The notes under the pieces: model-generated
What the model was told of the DNA's origin: nothing
Databases searched by the model: none
Seen by the model: the letters and a program-made list of their open reading frames with translations, nothing else
Shown: positions 51,404 through 60,700 of the stretch, piece by piece
Layout: each line of letters starts with the position of its first letter
Numbering within the stretch: position 1 is the stretch's first letter
Source: BQWY01 sp046351095
GTDB lineage: Bacteria; Nitrospirota; Nitrospiria; Nitrospirales; Nitrospiraceae
Assembly: GCA_046351095.1 (NCBI GenBank)
Contig: JAXLZC010000001.1
Span: 1,984,001-2,048,000 of the forward strand
Direction of reading: 5' to 3'
DNA: 64,000 nt
Made by a program: the position numbers and the translations under genes

Positions 51404-52675
51404 TTAGGATTGTGTGGGTGCAACCAGCGACTGATACAGGTCGACGTATCGACGCACTTGGAGATCGCGCGAATAGTCCGACTCGGCGACGGCACGGCTG
51501 CGCTCGCGCATGGCTGCCCGGCGGCTGTCTTCCGTCAGCACCCGACGAATGGCGGCGCGAAGACCGACCACATCGCCCGGCGGTACGAGCAACCCCGTTT
51601 CTTCCGGCCGCACCATGTCGGTTATCCCACCGGCGCCAAATCCAATGACCGGCGTGCCGCAGGCCATCGCTTCCAGCACGGTATTGGGCAAATTGTCTTG
51701 CAACGACGGGATAACAAACACATCGGCGGCGCTGTAGATCAACGACAGCCACCGATCGTTGTCGACATACCCCATGTGCAGCACAGGTAACGACGCGGAT
51801 ACGGCCGGCGCTTCCTTCCCCACCGACACGAGATACACATCCGGACAGACCGGCTCTCCGGCCAACGCCTCAAGGAGCAGCCCGAAACCCTTCCGTCGAC
51901 TGGATACGATTTCGGATACGAACATGACGACCTTGGCCTGTTGCGGAATGCCAAGGACCTGACGAGCGAAGCCCCGATCTCGCGGAGAGAACGCTTCGAG
52001 ATCGACGCCGTTGGGAATCAGCGACGAGGGAAAGCGGGACAACAACGGGCTACGCTTCACGAGATCGTGCATCCATCGACAGAGGGCGACGATGTGGAGG
52101 CGATGCGCCGGAGTACGTGCAAAGGCATCGCGCTTACGCATCCACACCGCGCGCGACAAATCGCCGTCTTTCGTCGAGCCGAGCTGTGGACAGGCGCCGC
52201 ACTGCGCAAGAAACCTTGCGCACTCTTCGTCGTAGTGGCATCCACCCGTCAGCGCCACCATGTCGGCGAGCCGCCACACGATCGGCGTCTTCGGCGCAAC
52301 AGCGGGGAAAAACGTCGTGTAGTCGACGAAGTCGGCGACCCAATGCAGGTTGACCACATCGCAGGCCGGCAACTGCGCGACAAGATCGTCACCGAATTTA
52401 CTACGATCGTCGCTGAACAGCTCGACTCCGGACGGACGTGTATTGCGATAGGCCGCCGCATCGCTTTCGATGCTGCGCCGCGAGAGGCGACGCTGAATCC
52501 GTCCGAACAGGGCCTGCGTCGGTTGAAAAGCGACGACCGACAGATCTTGGGATCGGCGCTCGGCCACGAACATCGAGGAGTCGTGCCCGGCCCGTTGTAA
52601 TCGTTTGTGCAGGCGATAGGCCGCCAGCGCAGCGCCACCTTTGTTGTCGTATGTGCTGAGATGGACGATGCGCAT
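51404..52675 (-). CDS. Glycosyltransferase, family 4-like
   Basis: 423 residues. GT-B fold: N-terminal MRIVHLSTYDNKGGAALAAY (acceptor domain) and C-terminal donor domain with VSEIVSSRRKGFGLLLEALA and the E-x7-E-type DNLPNTVLEAMACGTPVIGF of retaining GT4 enzymes. A Cys cluster CHYDEECARFLAQCGACPQL is in the N-domain, as in some exopolysaccharide GT4s. Donor and acceptor sugars are unknown. ATG 52675. Confidence 0.9.
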   Translation of the reverse strand: MRIVHLSTYDNKGGAALAAYRLHKRLQRAGHDSSMFVAERRSQDLSVVAFQPTQALFGRIQRRLSRRSIESDAAAYRNTRPSGVELFSDDRSKFGDDLVAQLPACDVVNLHWVADFVDYTTFFPAVAPKTPIVWRLADMVALTGGCHYDEECARFLAQCGACPQLGSTKDGDLSRAVWMRKRDAFARTPAHRLHIVALCRWMHDLVKRSPLLSRFPSSLIPNGVDLEAFSPRDRGFARQVLGIPQQAKVVMFVSEIVSSRRKGFGLLLEALAGEPVCPDVYLVSVGKEAPAVSASLPVLHMGYVDNDRWLSLIYSAADVFVIPSLQDNLPNTVLEAMACGTPVIGFGAGGITDMVRPEETGLLVPPGDVVGLRAAIRRVLTEDSRRAAMRERSRAVAESDYSRDLQVRRYVDLYQSLVAPTQS

Positions 52676-52768
52676 GCGTGTGATGGGATCGGGACAATAC
52701 GTGGATCAGCAGCAAGAGGCACGGTGTGAGAAGCCATGCCCTCCCGTGGCAGGCCTATCGCGCTGGAA

Positions 52769-53773
52769 CTACTTATGGAGTGCCCGGTCGGTCGATCCTA
52801 AAAAGGGCAGCGCACGTTTGAGTCCGGTGAAGAACCGATACCTCGCCTCTTCCCACAAGGTCTGCAGCACAGCGCGGTAGTACTCCGGCAACCAGGGCAT
52901 CGCGAACGCCGCGCGCGCCCATCCGAGAAACGGCATCCGCGCCCGATACATCGTCGACCACCGCGAATAGCACGTTTCCCAGCTCATCTTGCCCAACAAC
53001 CCGCGCAGTTCGCTCCAGGTCTTGGGGTCGCGCTGCGCGTAGGCTTGGATCTGCGGGTCCGTGTCGAGGATTCGTGTGAAGAGCACGCTGGCATCCACCA
53101 ACTCTTGATAGTCGCACGCAAGCCCCAAGCTCTTCTCGTGTTCGCGCTTGCGCACACAGGACCGATTGACGAAGGCGATAGATCGTCCTACCGTCATACG
53201 AATCATCAAAATATCTTCGTCGCCGTTGGCATTCGGCATGATCGGGAATCCACCCGCCTTGCGCACTTCCGGCGTGCGAAACAGCACGGTGGACAGGGTT
53301 TGAAATTCGTAGGTGTAGCGGCACCAGGCGCGAATAAAATCTTCTCCCGACAGCAGCTCCGGCACACGATCAGAAGAACTGCGCAGCGCCCGCCCCTGCT
53401 CGTCCATCTTTTCCTGACGCGGCAGCGCGACCGGCGCCTGCGGATACCGTCGCAACACCTCCACTAAATCGGACACGAGCGTCGGCGAGAGTTCGTCGTC
53501 GTCGCCGAAGATGAGGACGTACTCGCCGCCCGCATCCTGAATCAGTTGGTTGTAGTGGCTGCTGCAATCGACGGTGACGGAATTCTGTCGAAAGCGATAC
53601 GGCTTGCCGTACCACTGCTTCACCAATGCGGGGATCTTGTCTCCGTTTTGGCCGTTGTCGGAGACCAGCAAGTCGATGTGCGGATAGTCCTGGCCCGCAA
53701 CGGATCGCAGCGCCTCAGGCAAAAAATTGAGGCGCTTGTACACCGGGATGCAGACAGTTACGCGTTCGCTCAT
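52769..53773 (-). CDS. Glycosyltransferase, family 2
   Basis: 334 residues from ATG 53773. GT-A fold with TVCIPVYKRLNFLPEALRSV at the N-terminus and the nucleotide/metal DxD in EYVLIFGDDDELSP. The C-terminal part has a hydrophobic-basic amphipathic look (GWARAAFAMPWLPEYYRAVL). The GAGG ribosome-binding site fits ATG 53773 better than the ATG at 53782. Likely adds a sugar in polysaccharide synthesis. Confidence 0.9.
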   Translation of the reverse strand: MSERVTVCIPVYKRLNFLPEALRSVAGQDYPHIDLLVSDNGQNGDKIPALVKQWYGKPYRFRQNSVTVDCSSHYNQLIQDAGGEYVLIFGDDDELSPTLVSDLVEVLRRYPQAPVALPRQEKMDEQGRALRSSSDRVPELLSGEDFIRAWCRYTYEFQTLSTVLFRTPEVRKAGGFPIMPNANGDEDILMIRMTVGRSIAFVNRSCVRKREHEKSLGLACDYQELVDASVLFTRILDTDPQIQAYAQRDPKTWSELRGLLGKMSWETCYSRWSTMYRARMPFLGWARAAFAMPWLPEYYRAVLQTLWEEARYRFFTGLKRALPFLGSTDRALHK

Positions 53774-53839
53774 GGCCGACATCCTCTTTGCTGTGCTTCG
53801 ATGGATCCGCGCATACCTACGTGCCGTTCGCTCCGAACG

Positions 53840-54763
53840 TTAGGCGGCCTTCTTGACCGACGGCAGCGCCACCATTTCGACTGCGGGATGCGGTTGGACA
53901 CCGCGCATCGCGTCGAAATACCGATTCCGAATTTTCCCCATAACCGGACCTGGAACCGGCATCGCCGTCCCCGAAAAATTCTTGATCGGCGTGATTTCGT
54001 GTAAGGTCCCACAAATCGCCAGTTCGTCAGCAATGAGAAGTTCCGTGCGGTCGATCGGGCGACGAATAAAGGGGACGCCCATCGACTGGGCGATCGCCTC
54101 GACGAGGTCGACAGTGATGCTCTCCAGCGCCCCCTCCGTGGCCGGTGGAGTGATGATGGCTCCGTTGCGCACCATGAGAATGCACGAAGCCGTCGCTTCC
54201 GCCACACGCCCGGATCCATTCAACAGCACCATGTCTTCGTAGCCCTGCGGGCGCCCTTCGATCCGCGCCAGTCGCGACACTTCGTAGTTGCTTCCGGTCT
54301 TGATACGCGGCGGGAGGGCGACATCGGCGCTCCGACGCCAGGTGCTGACGCCGACCGTCAGCGGATCGGCAGGTGTTTTCCCTTGGTGGTACCCCGTCAC
54401 GATCAAATCCGCGATTGTGTTTTCTCCCCAATGGCCTTCCACACCGAACAACGTGGTCCGCGCCCACATGTCGCGGTCCGGTTTGGCCAACGCACCGATC
54501 AGCATATCGACTGATCGCAGGTAGTCGTCATACGACAGGGAGAAGGGAATGTGGAGCAACTTCGCGGAGCGCTGAAGGCGGATGTAGTGTTGCCGCGGCA
54601 TCGCCACGCGCATCGTCCCATCGCTGGACCAATAGGCTTTCAGCCCTTCGAAGACACTCAGCCCTCGCGTCACGGCTTCCGACCCGACGTGGAGCGTCGC
54701 CTGTTCCCACGAGACCAAGCGACCACCGACATATGCCAACTCCGGACGTTGTAACTGCGCCAC
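53840..54763 (-). CDS. Class IV aminotransferase (IlvE-like)
   Basis: 307 residues of the branched-chain / D-amino-acid aminotransferase fold. Catalytic Lys is in RIKTGSNYEVSRLA; cofactor contacts GLSVFEGLKAY, EATASCILMVRNG and ICGTLHEITPI are typical. IlvE normally serves leucine, isoleucine and valine, but here it lies between a glycosyltransferase and a nucleotidyltransferase of a surface cluster, 21 and 66 nt from them. It could supply an amino-acid decoration or be a housekeeping gene trapped in the operon; not decided. Confidence 0.88.
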   Translation of the reverse strand: MAQLQRPELAYVGGRLVSWEQATLHVGSEAVTRGLSVFEGLKAYWSSDGTMRVAMPRQHYIRLQRSAKLLHIPFSLSYDDYLRSVDMLIGALAKPDRDMWARTTLFGVEGHWGENTIADLIVTGYHQGKTPADPLTVGVSTWRRSADVALPPRIKTGSNYEVSRLARIEGRPQGYEDMVLLNGSGRVAEATASCILMVRNGAIITPPATEGALESITVDLVEAIAQSMGVPFIRRPIDRTELLIADELAICGTLHEITPIKNFSGTAMPVPGPVMGKIRNRYFDAMRGVQPHPAVEMVALPSVKKAA

Positions 54764-54784
54764 GCGACCCTCCTCTACGAATCT

Positions 54785-55636
54785 CTACCGCGGTTGTCGA
54801 AATGTCGTGGAGGCCCGCATAAGATCCGCGGGCGTCCCTACATCTGTATAGTGCCCATCAGCAAACGGTATGCACCCTACTCGCATCCCATCGTCCACCG
54901 CCACCTTGAACACGGCCCCGACTGGGATATCCCCTCCCGCGTCGATTCGCGTCGCCCCACCGAGACCAGCTCTCCGCTGCATGGCCTCCGACCGCATGAA
55001 GCGATGCAAATACTCGGTGAACGCCGGCGTCCACACAGCGCAGGCCCAGGCGTAGTGCAACGTGGTCGTGTCCGGTTTCAACGTAATGGACTGTACGGTC
55101 CCTGCTTCGTCATACGCGACCATATCCATGGCGCGACAATCGTGTCCCGCGGGGAACAGACCGAGCACCACATCCCGCTGTCCCGTGTCCAGTTGCGCCA
55201 GCATCGGCGAAAACACATCCGCCGGCTCCAGCAGAATATCAGGGAATCCGAATGCCACCACCTGATTTTGAATATGCGGGAAGGCGCGGTCGACACTGTC
55301 CGGCGGCCCACTGGAGCCGCCGATGACGACGTAGGTGAGATCAAGCCCAAACGCCCGACCGTCTCCGAAATAGGTGGGAATGTCCCACTTCCCGGAACGA
55401 ATGACGAGCACCCCGCGGGTCACCCCAGCGCGCACAAGCTTGTCCAGGAGGAACTCAGCAACAGCTTTGGGGCGCGGCCGACCGGTTGTGCCGTCGGTCG
55501 TAAAGGCAACTGGGAACAGCTCCTTGCTGCAGGGGAGCAACCCCAGCCGTTTTGACTGTCCTGCCGCCGGCAGGACAGCCACCACCTCAAGACCACACAC
55601 CCGGCGCGGCGGCCGCTCACTCTCAAGATCGCTCAT
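54785..55636 (-). CDS. Sugar-phosphate nucleotidyltransferase (RmlA-like)
   Basis: 283 residues with the nucleotidyltransferase signature VVAVLPAAGQSKRLGLLPCS (GxGxR-type loop with Ala/Gln), then KELFPVAF and the later ADGHYTDVGTPADLMRAS. It resembles glucose-1-phosphate thymidylyl/uridylyl transferases but the loop is not the classic GGxGTRL. Activates a sugar 1-phosphate for the polysaccharide cluster. Starts 6 nt after the oxygenase gene. Confidence 0.82.
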   Translation of the reverse strand: MSDLESERPPRRVCGLEVVAVLPAAGQSKRLGLLPCSKELFPVAFTTDGTTGRPRPKAVAEFLLDKLVRAGVTRGVLVIRSGKWDIPTYFGDGRAFGLDLTYVVIGGSSGPPDSVDRAFPHIQNQVVAFGFPDILLEPADVFSPMLAQLDTGQRDVVLGLFPAGHDCRAMDMVAYDEAGTVQSITLKPDTTTLHYAWACAVWTPAFTEYLHRFMRSEAMQRRAGLGGATRIDAGGDIPVGAVFKVAVDDGMRVGCIPFADGHYTDVGTPADLMRASTTFRQPR

Positions 55637-55642
55637 CGAGCA

Positions 55643-56575
55643 CTAGGCCTGACGGTCGTGCTGATAGATGAGTTGCCCCTTCTCGGCGGTGTTGTCGTCA
55701 TACAACCGAACGACATCTTCAGGAATGCGCGAACTGAGATCGGCCCCGCAGAGATAGTCGCGCATCGTCGTCCCCGTGCACTCTTCGTCGCAACGCGGCG
55801 CACCACGACGAGCGGCAGCATCCTCGGAATTCACGACGCGGAAGTCGATGCTGAAGCGGGTCTTGCCGGACGTGTTCGGCACACTCGAATGCATCTGTGC
55901 CGCGGAGAACAACACGATCCCGCCTGCCGGTACGATGAGACGAATCTGCGGATCCATTTCAATTTCTTCGGTCGGCCGCGACAGTGGGCGCGGGTCGGAT
56001 TTCAAGAACTGGGAAACGTGGCCGCCGCGATGCTGCTTGTTCCATTCGTAGTAGTTGTGCCCGCTGGAATCGTTTTTCACCGCACGATTCCAATACTGCG
56101 GATGGAACGCCATCGCATTGTCGGCGCGAATATCGAAAATCGGGATCCACCAGTTGACCTGACAAGGCGGCGCCGAGTACCACGTATCGCGATGGGGATG
56201 CCACGCGTACGCGATGCCGGTCGTCAGATAGTTGTCGCTCGTCGAGCTGCGCATCTTCGGCACATCGAAAAAGGTCTTACTCAAATCCGCGCCCATCTCC
56301 TTGAGGATCGCCTGCAAATGGCGCTTCGACTCGGGGTGGTGAATAAACGTCGGCTTCAGCTTTCCTAACACCTCCGCATATTGCTCGACCGGCATGTGAA
56401 ACTGGGCGGTTTCTGGATCGAGAGAGCCGAACGCCTCACGAATGAGCCGTCGCGCATGCTCGATGAACGCAAGCGTGCTGGGTCGCGGGGAAAACGCGAA
56501 CAGCTGCCCGGCGAAGAGCTCCTGCCGCCGATCATGGTCCGACAGGGTCGAGTCGTAATACACAGTGTTGTTCAT
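55643..56575 (-). CDS. Fe(II)/2-oxoglutarate-dependent oxygenase (phytanoyl-CoA dioxygenase-like)
   Basis: 310 residues. The metal triad is visible as HPHRD (H-x-D in AWHPHRDTWYS) and the distal His in SAAQMHSSVPNTSG; the 2OG-binding Arg is in GKTRFSIDFRVV. WWIPIFDI and RLIVPAGGIVLFSA are typical strand pieces. It would hydroxylate or otherwise oxidise a small molecule or sugar precursor. Genes on both sides belong to the surface cluster (17 and 6 nt gaps), so the substrate may be a nucleotide sugar or a glycan decoration. Confidence 0.85.
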   Translation of the reverse strand: MNNTVYYDSTLSDHDRRQELFAGQLFAFSPRPSTLAFIEHARRLIREAFGSLDPETAQFHMPVEQYAEVLGKLKPTFIHHPESKRHLQAILKEMGADLSKTFFDVPKMRSSTSDNYLTTGIAYAWHPHRDTWYSAPPCQVNWWIPIFDIRADNAMAFHPQYWNRAVKNDSSGHNYYEWNKQHRGGHVSQFLKSDPRPLSRPTEEIEMDPQIRLIVPAGGIVLFSAAQMHSSVPNTSGKTRFSIDFRVVNSEDAAARRGAPRCDEECTGTTMRDYLCGADLSSRIPEDVVRLYDDNTAEKGQLIYQHDRQA

Positions 56576-56592
56576 GGCATCCTCCCGTGTCG

Positions 56593-57912
56593 TTAGGCCG
56601 GCCCCTGAAGAAGTTCGAGCAACCCGCAGTCCAGCAGAACAGTAGCAGCCTCACGGATCCCAGGAAACGGCAGCCCACTGCGCTCCGCAATGTCTAAAAG
56701 ACTATGCCGCCCATCCGAGAGATTCAACACCCACAGAAGGTTCAGCTCCCGCGTTTGTTTGTCCTGTTGGCCCGCAATCGCGCGATAGAGCCCGCGTTTT
56801 CCAAGCTGCGGCTCGCAATGCGGATTTGTGCTGCGATACGTGGCATCGCCCTCAAGAATATCGATCGCCTGTAGGCAGGCGCGATACGTCCCTTCCAAAG
56901 ACTCCGCACGCACGAATTCGATGTTATCCCCAGAGGTGTGATACTCAGGGTATTGCCCGTAGGGCGTACGCATCAACGACCCGACCGGAAGATCGAAACC
57001 CGGGGAGCAAAACTGTCGCTCGTCGTAGCCATAAGGCGAAAACTCCGCCAGGCTGAATTCCTTACCCGAATGGTGCAGCACGTGGGCCATCACCCTATCG
57101 ATGGTCGTCGCCCCGTGCCGACTTTTTTTGTATCGGAGCGCCCCCTTATCTCCCACGCCGGTTAGGACAAGCCCATGGCGAATGCGTGGAATGACCTCGG
57201 GGTGCGTCGCTAACCAAGTAATCGATCCGATCGTCGTCGGGATAAACAGCAGGCGGTACGTGTAGCGCAACGACCGTTCGGCAAGAGCCTGGGCCAACAA
57301 CGTCGCCACCGAGATGCCGGACAAATTGTCGTTGCACAGAGACGGATGACAGACATGGGTCGTGATGACGACTTCTCCGTCCGTCGCCCCGTGAATCAGG
57401 CATTCTCCGTAGGTCAACGACCCTTTTGAATCGAGGGTTGAATCGATCCGTACGTCATACTCGCCGTCAGCCAGCGATTGCAATTGTCGCCCGGAAAGAC
57501 AAAAGCCCCAATTCTGGTTGTAGTAGCTGGTCCGAAACGGAATCCACTCGGGGTGGCCCGGTACGGTGTGGAGATGCGCCTTCAATTCGGCCAGCGAGAA
57601 ACGGCTCTGCACCGGGGTGCTATAGCTCATCACGTGTAGGCTGCACTGCTGAAAATCGACGACCTTCCGGCCGCTCGCATCCTGAATATACGCGTCGCGA
57701 ATATTCCACTCCGGCGGAACGGTCCAGTCGAACACCGCCGTCCCGCTCGGCACCTCCACGAGTTGGAGCGGAATTTCCTGCTGAATGCGTCGAAGCGTTC
57801 GTCGGACGCCCTCACCGGTGATGCTTCGGCAGATCGGGTAGAGCTCGCGGATCAATGCCAGCGCACGCTCACCGATGGCTGCAGTGTGGACGGTTGACGA
57901 TGCCAATGACAT
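56593..57912 (-). CDS. DUF4910-type M28-like aminopeptidase with winged-helix tail
   Basis: About 439 residues from ATG 57912. N-terminal unit ALIRELYPICRSITGEGVRR matches the DUF2172/DUF4910 proteins that occur in exopolysaccharide clusters. The metallopeptidase core has VVITTHVCHPSLCNDNLSG (metal His and Asp), GYDERQFCSPGFDLPVGSL and EYHTSGDNIEFV. A C-terminal winged-helix-like segment follows (LWVLNLSDGRHSLLDIAERS). The peptidase may act on an amino-acid-bearing glycan precursor; that is inference. Confidence 0.85.
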   Translation of the reverse strand: MSLASSTVHTAAIGERALALIRELYPICRSITGEGVRRTLRRIQQEIPLQLVEVPSGTAVFDWTVPPEWNIRDAYIQDASGRKVVDFQQCSLHVMSYSTPVQSRFSLAELKAHLHTVPGHPEWIPFRTSYYNQNWGFCLSGRQLQSLADGEYDVRIDSTLDSKGSLTYGECLIHGATDGEVVITTHVCHPSLCNDNLSGISVATLLAQALAERSLRYTYRLLFIPTTIGSITWLATHPEVIPRIRHGLVLTGVGDKGALRYKKSRHGATTIDRVMAHVLHHSGKEFSLAEFSPYGYDERQFCSPGFDLPVGSLMRTPYGQYPEYHTSGDNIEFVRAESLEGTYRACLQAIDILEGDATYRSTNPHCEPQLGKRGLYRAIAGQQDKQTRELNLLWVLNLSDGRHSLLDIAERSGLPFPGIREAATVLLDCGLLELLQGPA

Positions 57913-57996
57913 GTGGGCGTTGCACAATACACAAAACGATGGAGGGCCGATAAGGCGCGGCATGGTTCCGCCGCGCCAGGCACGATACGTCGTTTC

Positions 57997-59271
57997 TTAG
58001 TCGAACACTTTGACTTCGGGAAGCGGCACAACAAACTTGCAGCCCCACTCACGCACATAGGCCATCTGCTGCATGATTTCTTCGCGCAAATTCCAGGCGA
58101 AGATCATGATGTAGTCCGGCTTCGTCTGCCGAATGCGATCCGGCTCGTAAATCGGGATATGCACGCCAGGCAAATAGTGATTCTGCTTATAGGGGCTACG
58201 ATCCACCGTATACTCGATGAAATCGTTCCGCACGCCGCAATAGTTCAGCAACGTGATCGCCTTCGCAGGCGCACCGTATCCAACAATACGCTTCCCCTTC
58301 CGTTTCGCCTCGATGAGGAACGTCAGGAGTTGCCGCTTCACTTCGGCCACACCTTCGCCGAACGCCTGATAGTGCTCGATCTTGTCGAAGCCAGCCTTTC
58401 GCTCACGCTGTTCGAGTTCACGCACCCGATCGCCGGTCGGCTTCGACGCATCGTTGTCGTGCGCGCAAAAGACGCGGAGCGATCCGCCGTGCGTCCAGAT
58501 TTCTTCCACATCGAACACACGCAGACCGTGTTGCGCGAACATGCGTTGCGCGACCAAAAAGCTGTAGTACGAAAAGTGCTCGTGGTAGATGGTATCGAAC
58601 TGGCGATGCGCCATGAGCTGCATCAAGTGCGGAAATTCCACCGTCAGCACACCGGTCGGCTTGAGCGCAATCTTGAAGCCGCCGACAAAATCGTTTACGT
58701 CGGGGACGTGTGCCAAGACGTTATTGCCCAACATGAGGTCGGCCTGCTTGCCTTCCGCCACCAGCGCCTTCGCCGTCGCCACCCCAAAAAACTTCGTCTC
58801 GGTCGGGATGCCCTTCTCGCGCGCAACCGCAGCCACATTGGCCGCCGGCTCGATACCGAGGACCGGGATGCCGCGCTCACGAAAATACTGCAAGAGGTAC
58901 CCGTCGTTGCTGGCGACTTCCACAACCAGACTCTTCGCATTGAGCCCGAACCGCGGCGTCATCATGTCGACATAGGTTTTGGCGTGCTTCAAAAACGCGT
59001 CGGAAAATGAGGAGAAGTACGCATAGTCGCCGAAGATCTCCTGCGGACTCTCGAACTCTTCAAGTTGGGCGAGGAGACAGGAGCGGCAGACATACACATG
59101 CAGCGGATAGAACCGTTCCATGCGCTGCACGTCCGCCGGCTTCACATAACTATTGGCCAAAGGCGACATACCGAGGTCGACCAGACTGTCTTTCAACGGT
59201 GCTTTGCAGAGACGACACACGGATTCCGCCCGAGGCATCACACCTGTCGTTGTCCCTGTCGATGAAGTCAC
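57997..59271 (-). CDS. Sugar C-methyltransferase-like SAM methyltransferase
   Basis: 424 residues with the three-part layout of TylC3/NovU-type enzymes: N-terminal zinc-binding CRLC...CRSC, central SAM domain (VVEVASNDGYLLQYFRERG) and C-terminal domain with KRIVGYGAPAKAITLLNYCG. These methylate keto-deoxy sugars on nucleotide carriers. GTG 59271 has GGAGGGAGA before it; the next Met is at residue 12. It sits 25 nt after ugd. Confidence 0.88.
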   Translation of the reverse strand: MTSSTGTTTGVMPRAESVCRLCKAPLKDSLVDLGMSPLANSYVKPADVQRMERFYPLHVYVCRSCLLAQLEEFESPQEIFGDYAYFSSFSDAFLKHAKTYVDMMTPRFGLNAKSLVVEVASNDGYLLQYFRERGIPVLGIEPAANVAAVAREKGIPTETKFFGVATAKALVAEGKQADLMLGNNVLAHVPDVNDFVGGFKIALKPTGVLTVEFPHLMQLMAHRQFDTIYHEHFSYYSFLVAQRMFAQHGLRVFDVEEIWTHGGSLRVFCAHDNDASKPTGDRVRELEQRERKAGFDKIEHYQAFGEGVAEVKRQLLTFLIEAKRKGKRIVGYGAPAKAITLLNYCGVRNDFIEYTVDRSPYKQNHYLPGVHIPIYEPDRIRQTKPDYIMIFAWNLREEIMQQMAYVREWGCKFVVPLPEVKVFD

Positions 59272-59296
59272 TGTCTCTCCCTCCAGTCGAAGTGCG

Positions 59297-60658
59297 TTAC
59301 TGCGCCGCCGGTGTATAACCTACACCGCGCCATGTGACGCCCTGCTTCATGAATGCTGCACGATCGAAGAAACCGCGGCCGTCGATCACGACCGGCTTGC
59401 GCATCAGACGAAGACAATCGCCGGCCTCGATGACTTTGTACTCCGGCCACGAGGTGACCAGGCAGCAGGCATCGGCGCCGGTCAACGCGCCTTGCCAATG
59501 CTCCGCATACTCCACACCGGCAAATTCGGGCTGCTGTTTCGCCATCGGCATCGCGATCGGATCGTGTACGACCACAGAGGCACCGGCGGCAAGGAGCGCG
59601 CGGATCACAGGAGCCGCCGGCGAATGCCGCAGGTCGTCCGTGCCCGGCTTGAAGGCAATTCCAAGAATCGCGACACGTTTCTTCGCCACATCCATCTCGC
59701 GCTTCAGCAATTCCACAAGCTGAAGCGGTTGCGCTTCGTTGATCTGCAACACCGCATCCAAAATGGCGGTCGGCATCCGCTGTTTGGTGCCGAACCCACG
59801 CAGCGCCGCCACGTCCTTCGGGAAGCAGCTGCCGCCGAATCCCAGGCCGTGCCATAAGTAGTAGACGACCTCCGCTGCTTGCCCTTCTTTCGGCTTCATC
59901 GGCGTCAGTCGACGATCCAAGTGCACGCCACGCCAGACCTCACGCGCATCGATGCCAGGCACTGAGGCGCACAAATTTCCGACTTCGTTGGAAAAGGAAA
60001 TGAGCGTGGCAAATAACGAGTTCGCCACATACTTAATCATTTCCGCGGTACGAGGCATCGTCACGACGATGGGGCAGGAAAACGGCGCATAGACGTTCGA
60101 CAAAAGCTGCCCGGCGCGCTCGTCGGATGCACCAATGACGATACGATCCGGGTTGCGACAATCCTCCACAGCCTGCCCTTCGCGGAGGAATTCGGGGTTC
60201 ATGCAGAGGCCCCATCCATCACCAAGTGGCCGTCCACAACCGGCCTCAATGGCCTTGCGTACGACACCTTCCGTCGTCCCCGGCAATACGGTGCTCTTCA
60301 CAACCACCACATGGTAGGAAGACTTTTTCTTCAGTGCTTCGCCGATGGATTGTGAGGCGCGTTCGATCTGCGAGAGATCCGCATCGGACCCGATCGTCGG
60401 CGTGCCGACGCAGACGAGCGTCACCTCGCTGTTCAACACCGCCTGTTCCAAACCGGTCGTCGCCGTCAGGTTCCGACTTTTCACCACCTGCGCGAGCAGA
60501 GCCTCCAACCCGATTTCGTATATCGGCGGTTGGCCCGCATTGATCATGTCCACAATATTGGCGCGCAGATCCACACAGGTCACGCGATGGCCTGTGGCCG
60601 CGAGGCATGTACCCGTGACGAGTCCGACGTACCCGGTTCCAACGATCGAGATATTCAT
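59297..60658 (-). CDS. ugd: UDP-glucose/GDP-mannose 6-dehydrogenase family
   Basis: 453 residues. N-terminal NAD domain MNISIVGTGYVGLVTGTCLA, central domain and the catalytic Cys in GFGGSCFPKD, followed by the C-terminal UDP-binding domain (AILGIAFKPGTDDLRHSPAA). Produces UDP-glucuronate for surface polymers. Most similar in order to UDP-glucose dehydrogenases. It precedes the methyltransferase gene by 25 nt. Confidence 0.93.
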   Translation of the reverse strand: MNISIVGTGYVGLVTGTCLAATGHRVTCVDLRANIVDMINAGQPPIYEIGLEALLAQVVKSRNLTATTGLEQAVLNSEVTLVCVGTPTIGSDADLSQIERASQSIGEALKKKSSYHVVVVKSTVLPGTTEGVVRKAIEAGCGRPLGDGWGLCMNPEFLREGQAVEDCRNPDRIVIGASDERAGQLLSNVYAPFSCPIVVTMPRTAEMIKYVANSLFATLISFSNEVGNLCASVPGIDAREVWRGVHLDRRLTPMKPKEGQAAEVVYYLWHGLGFGGSCFPKDVAALRGFGTKQRMPTAILDAVLQINEAQPLQLVELLKREMDVAKKRVAILGIAFKPGTDDLRHSPAAPVIRALLAAGASVVVHDPIAMPMAKQQPEFAGVEYAEHWQGALTGADACCLVTSWPEYKVIEAGDCLRLMRKPVVIDGRGFFDRAAFMKQGVTWRGVGYTPAAQ

Positions 60659-60700
60659 CGCGTCTTTCGATGCTCAGGTGCGTTGCAACAGTGTGCGGTA

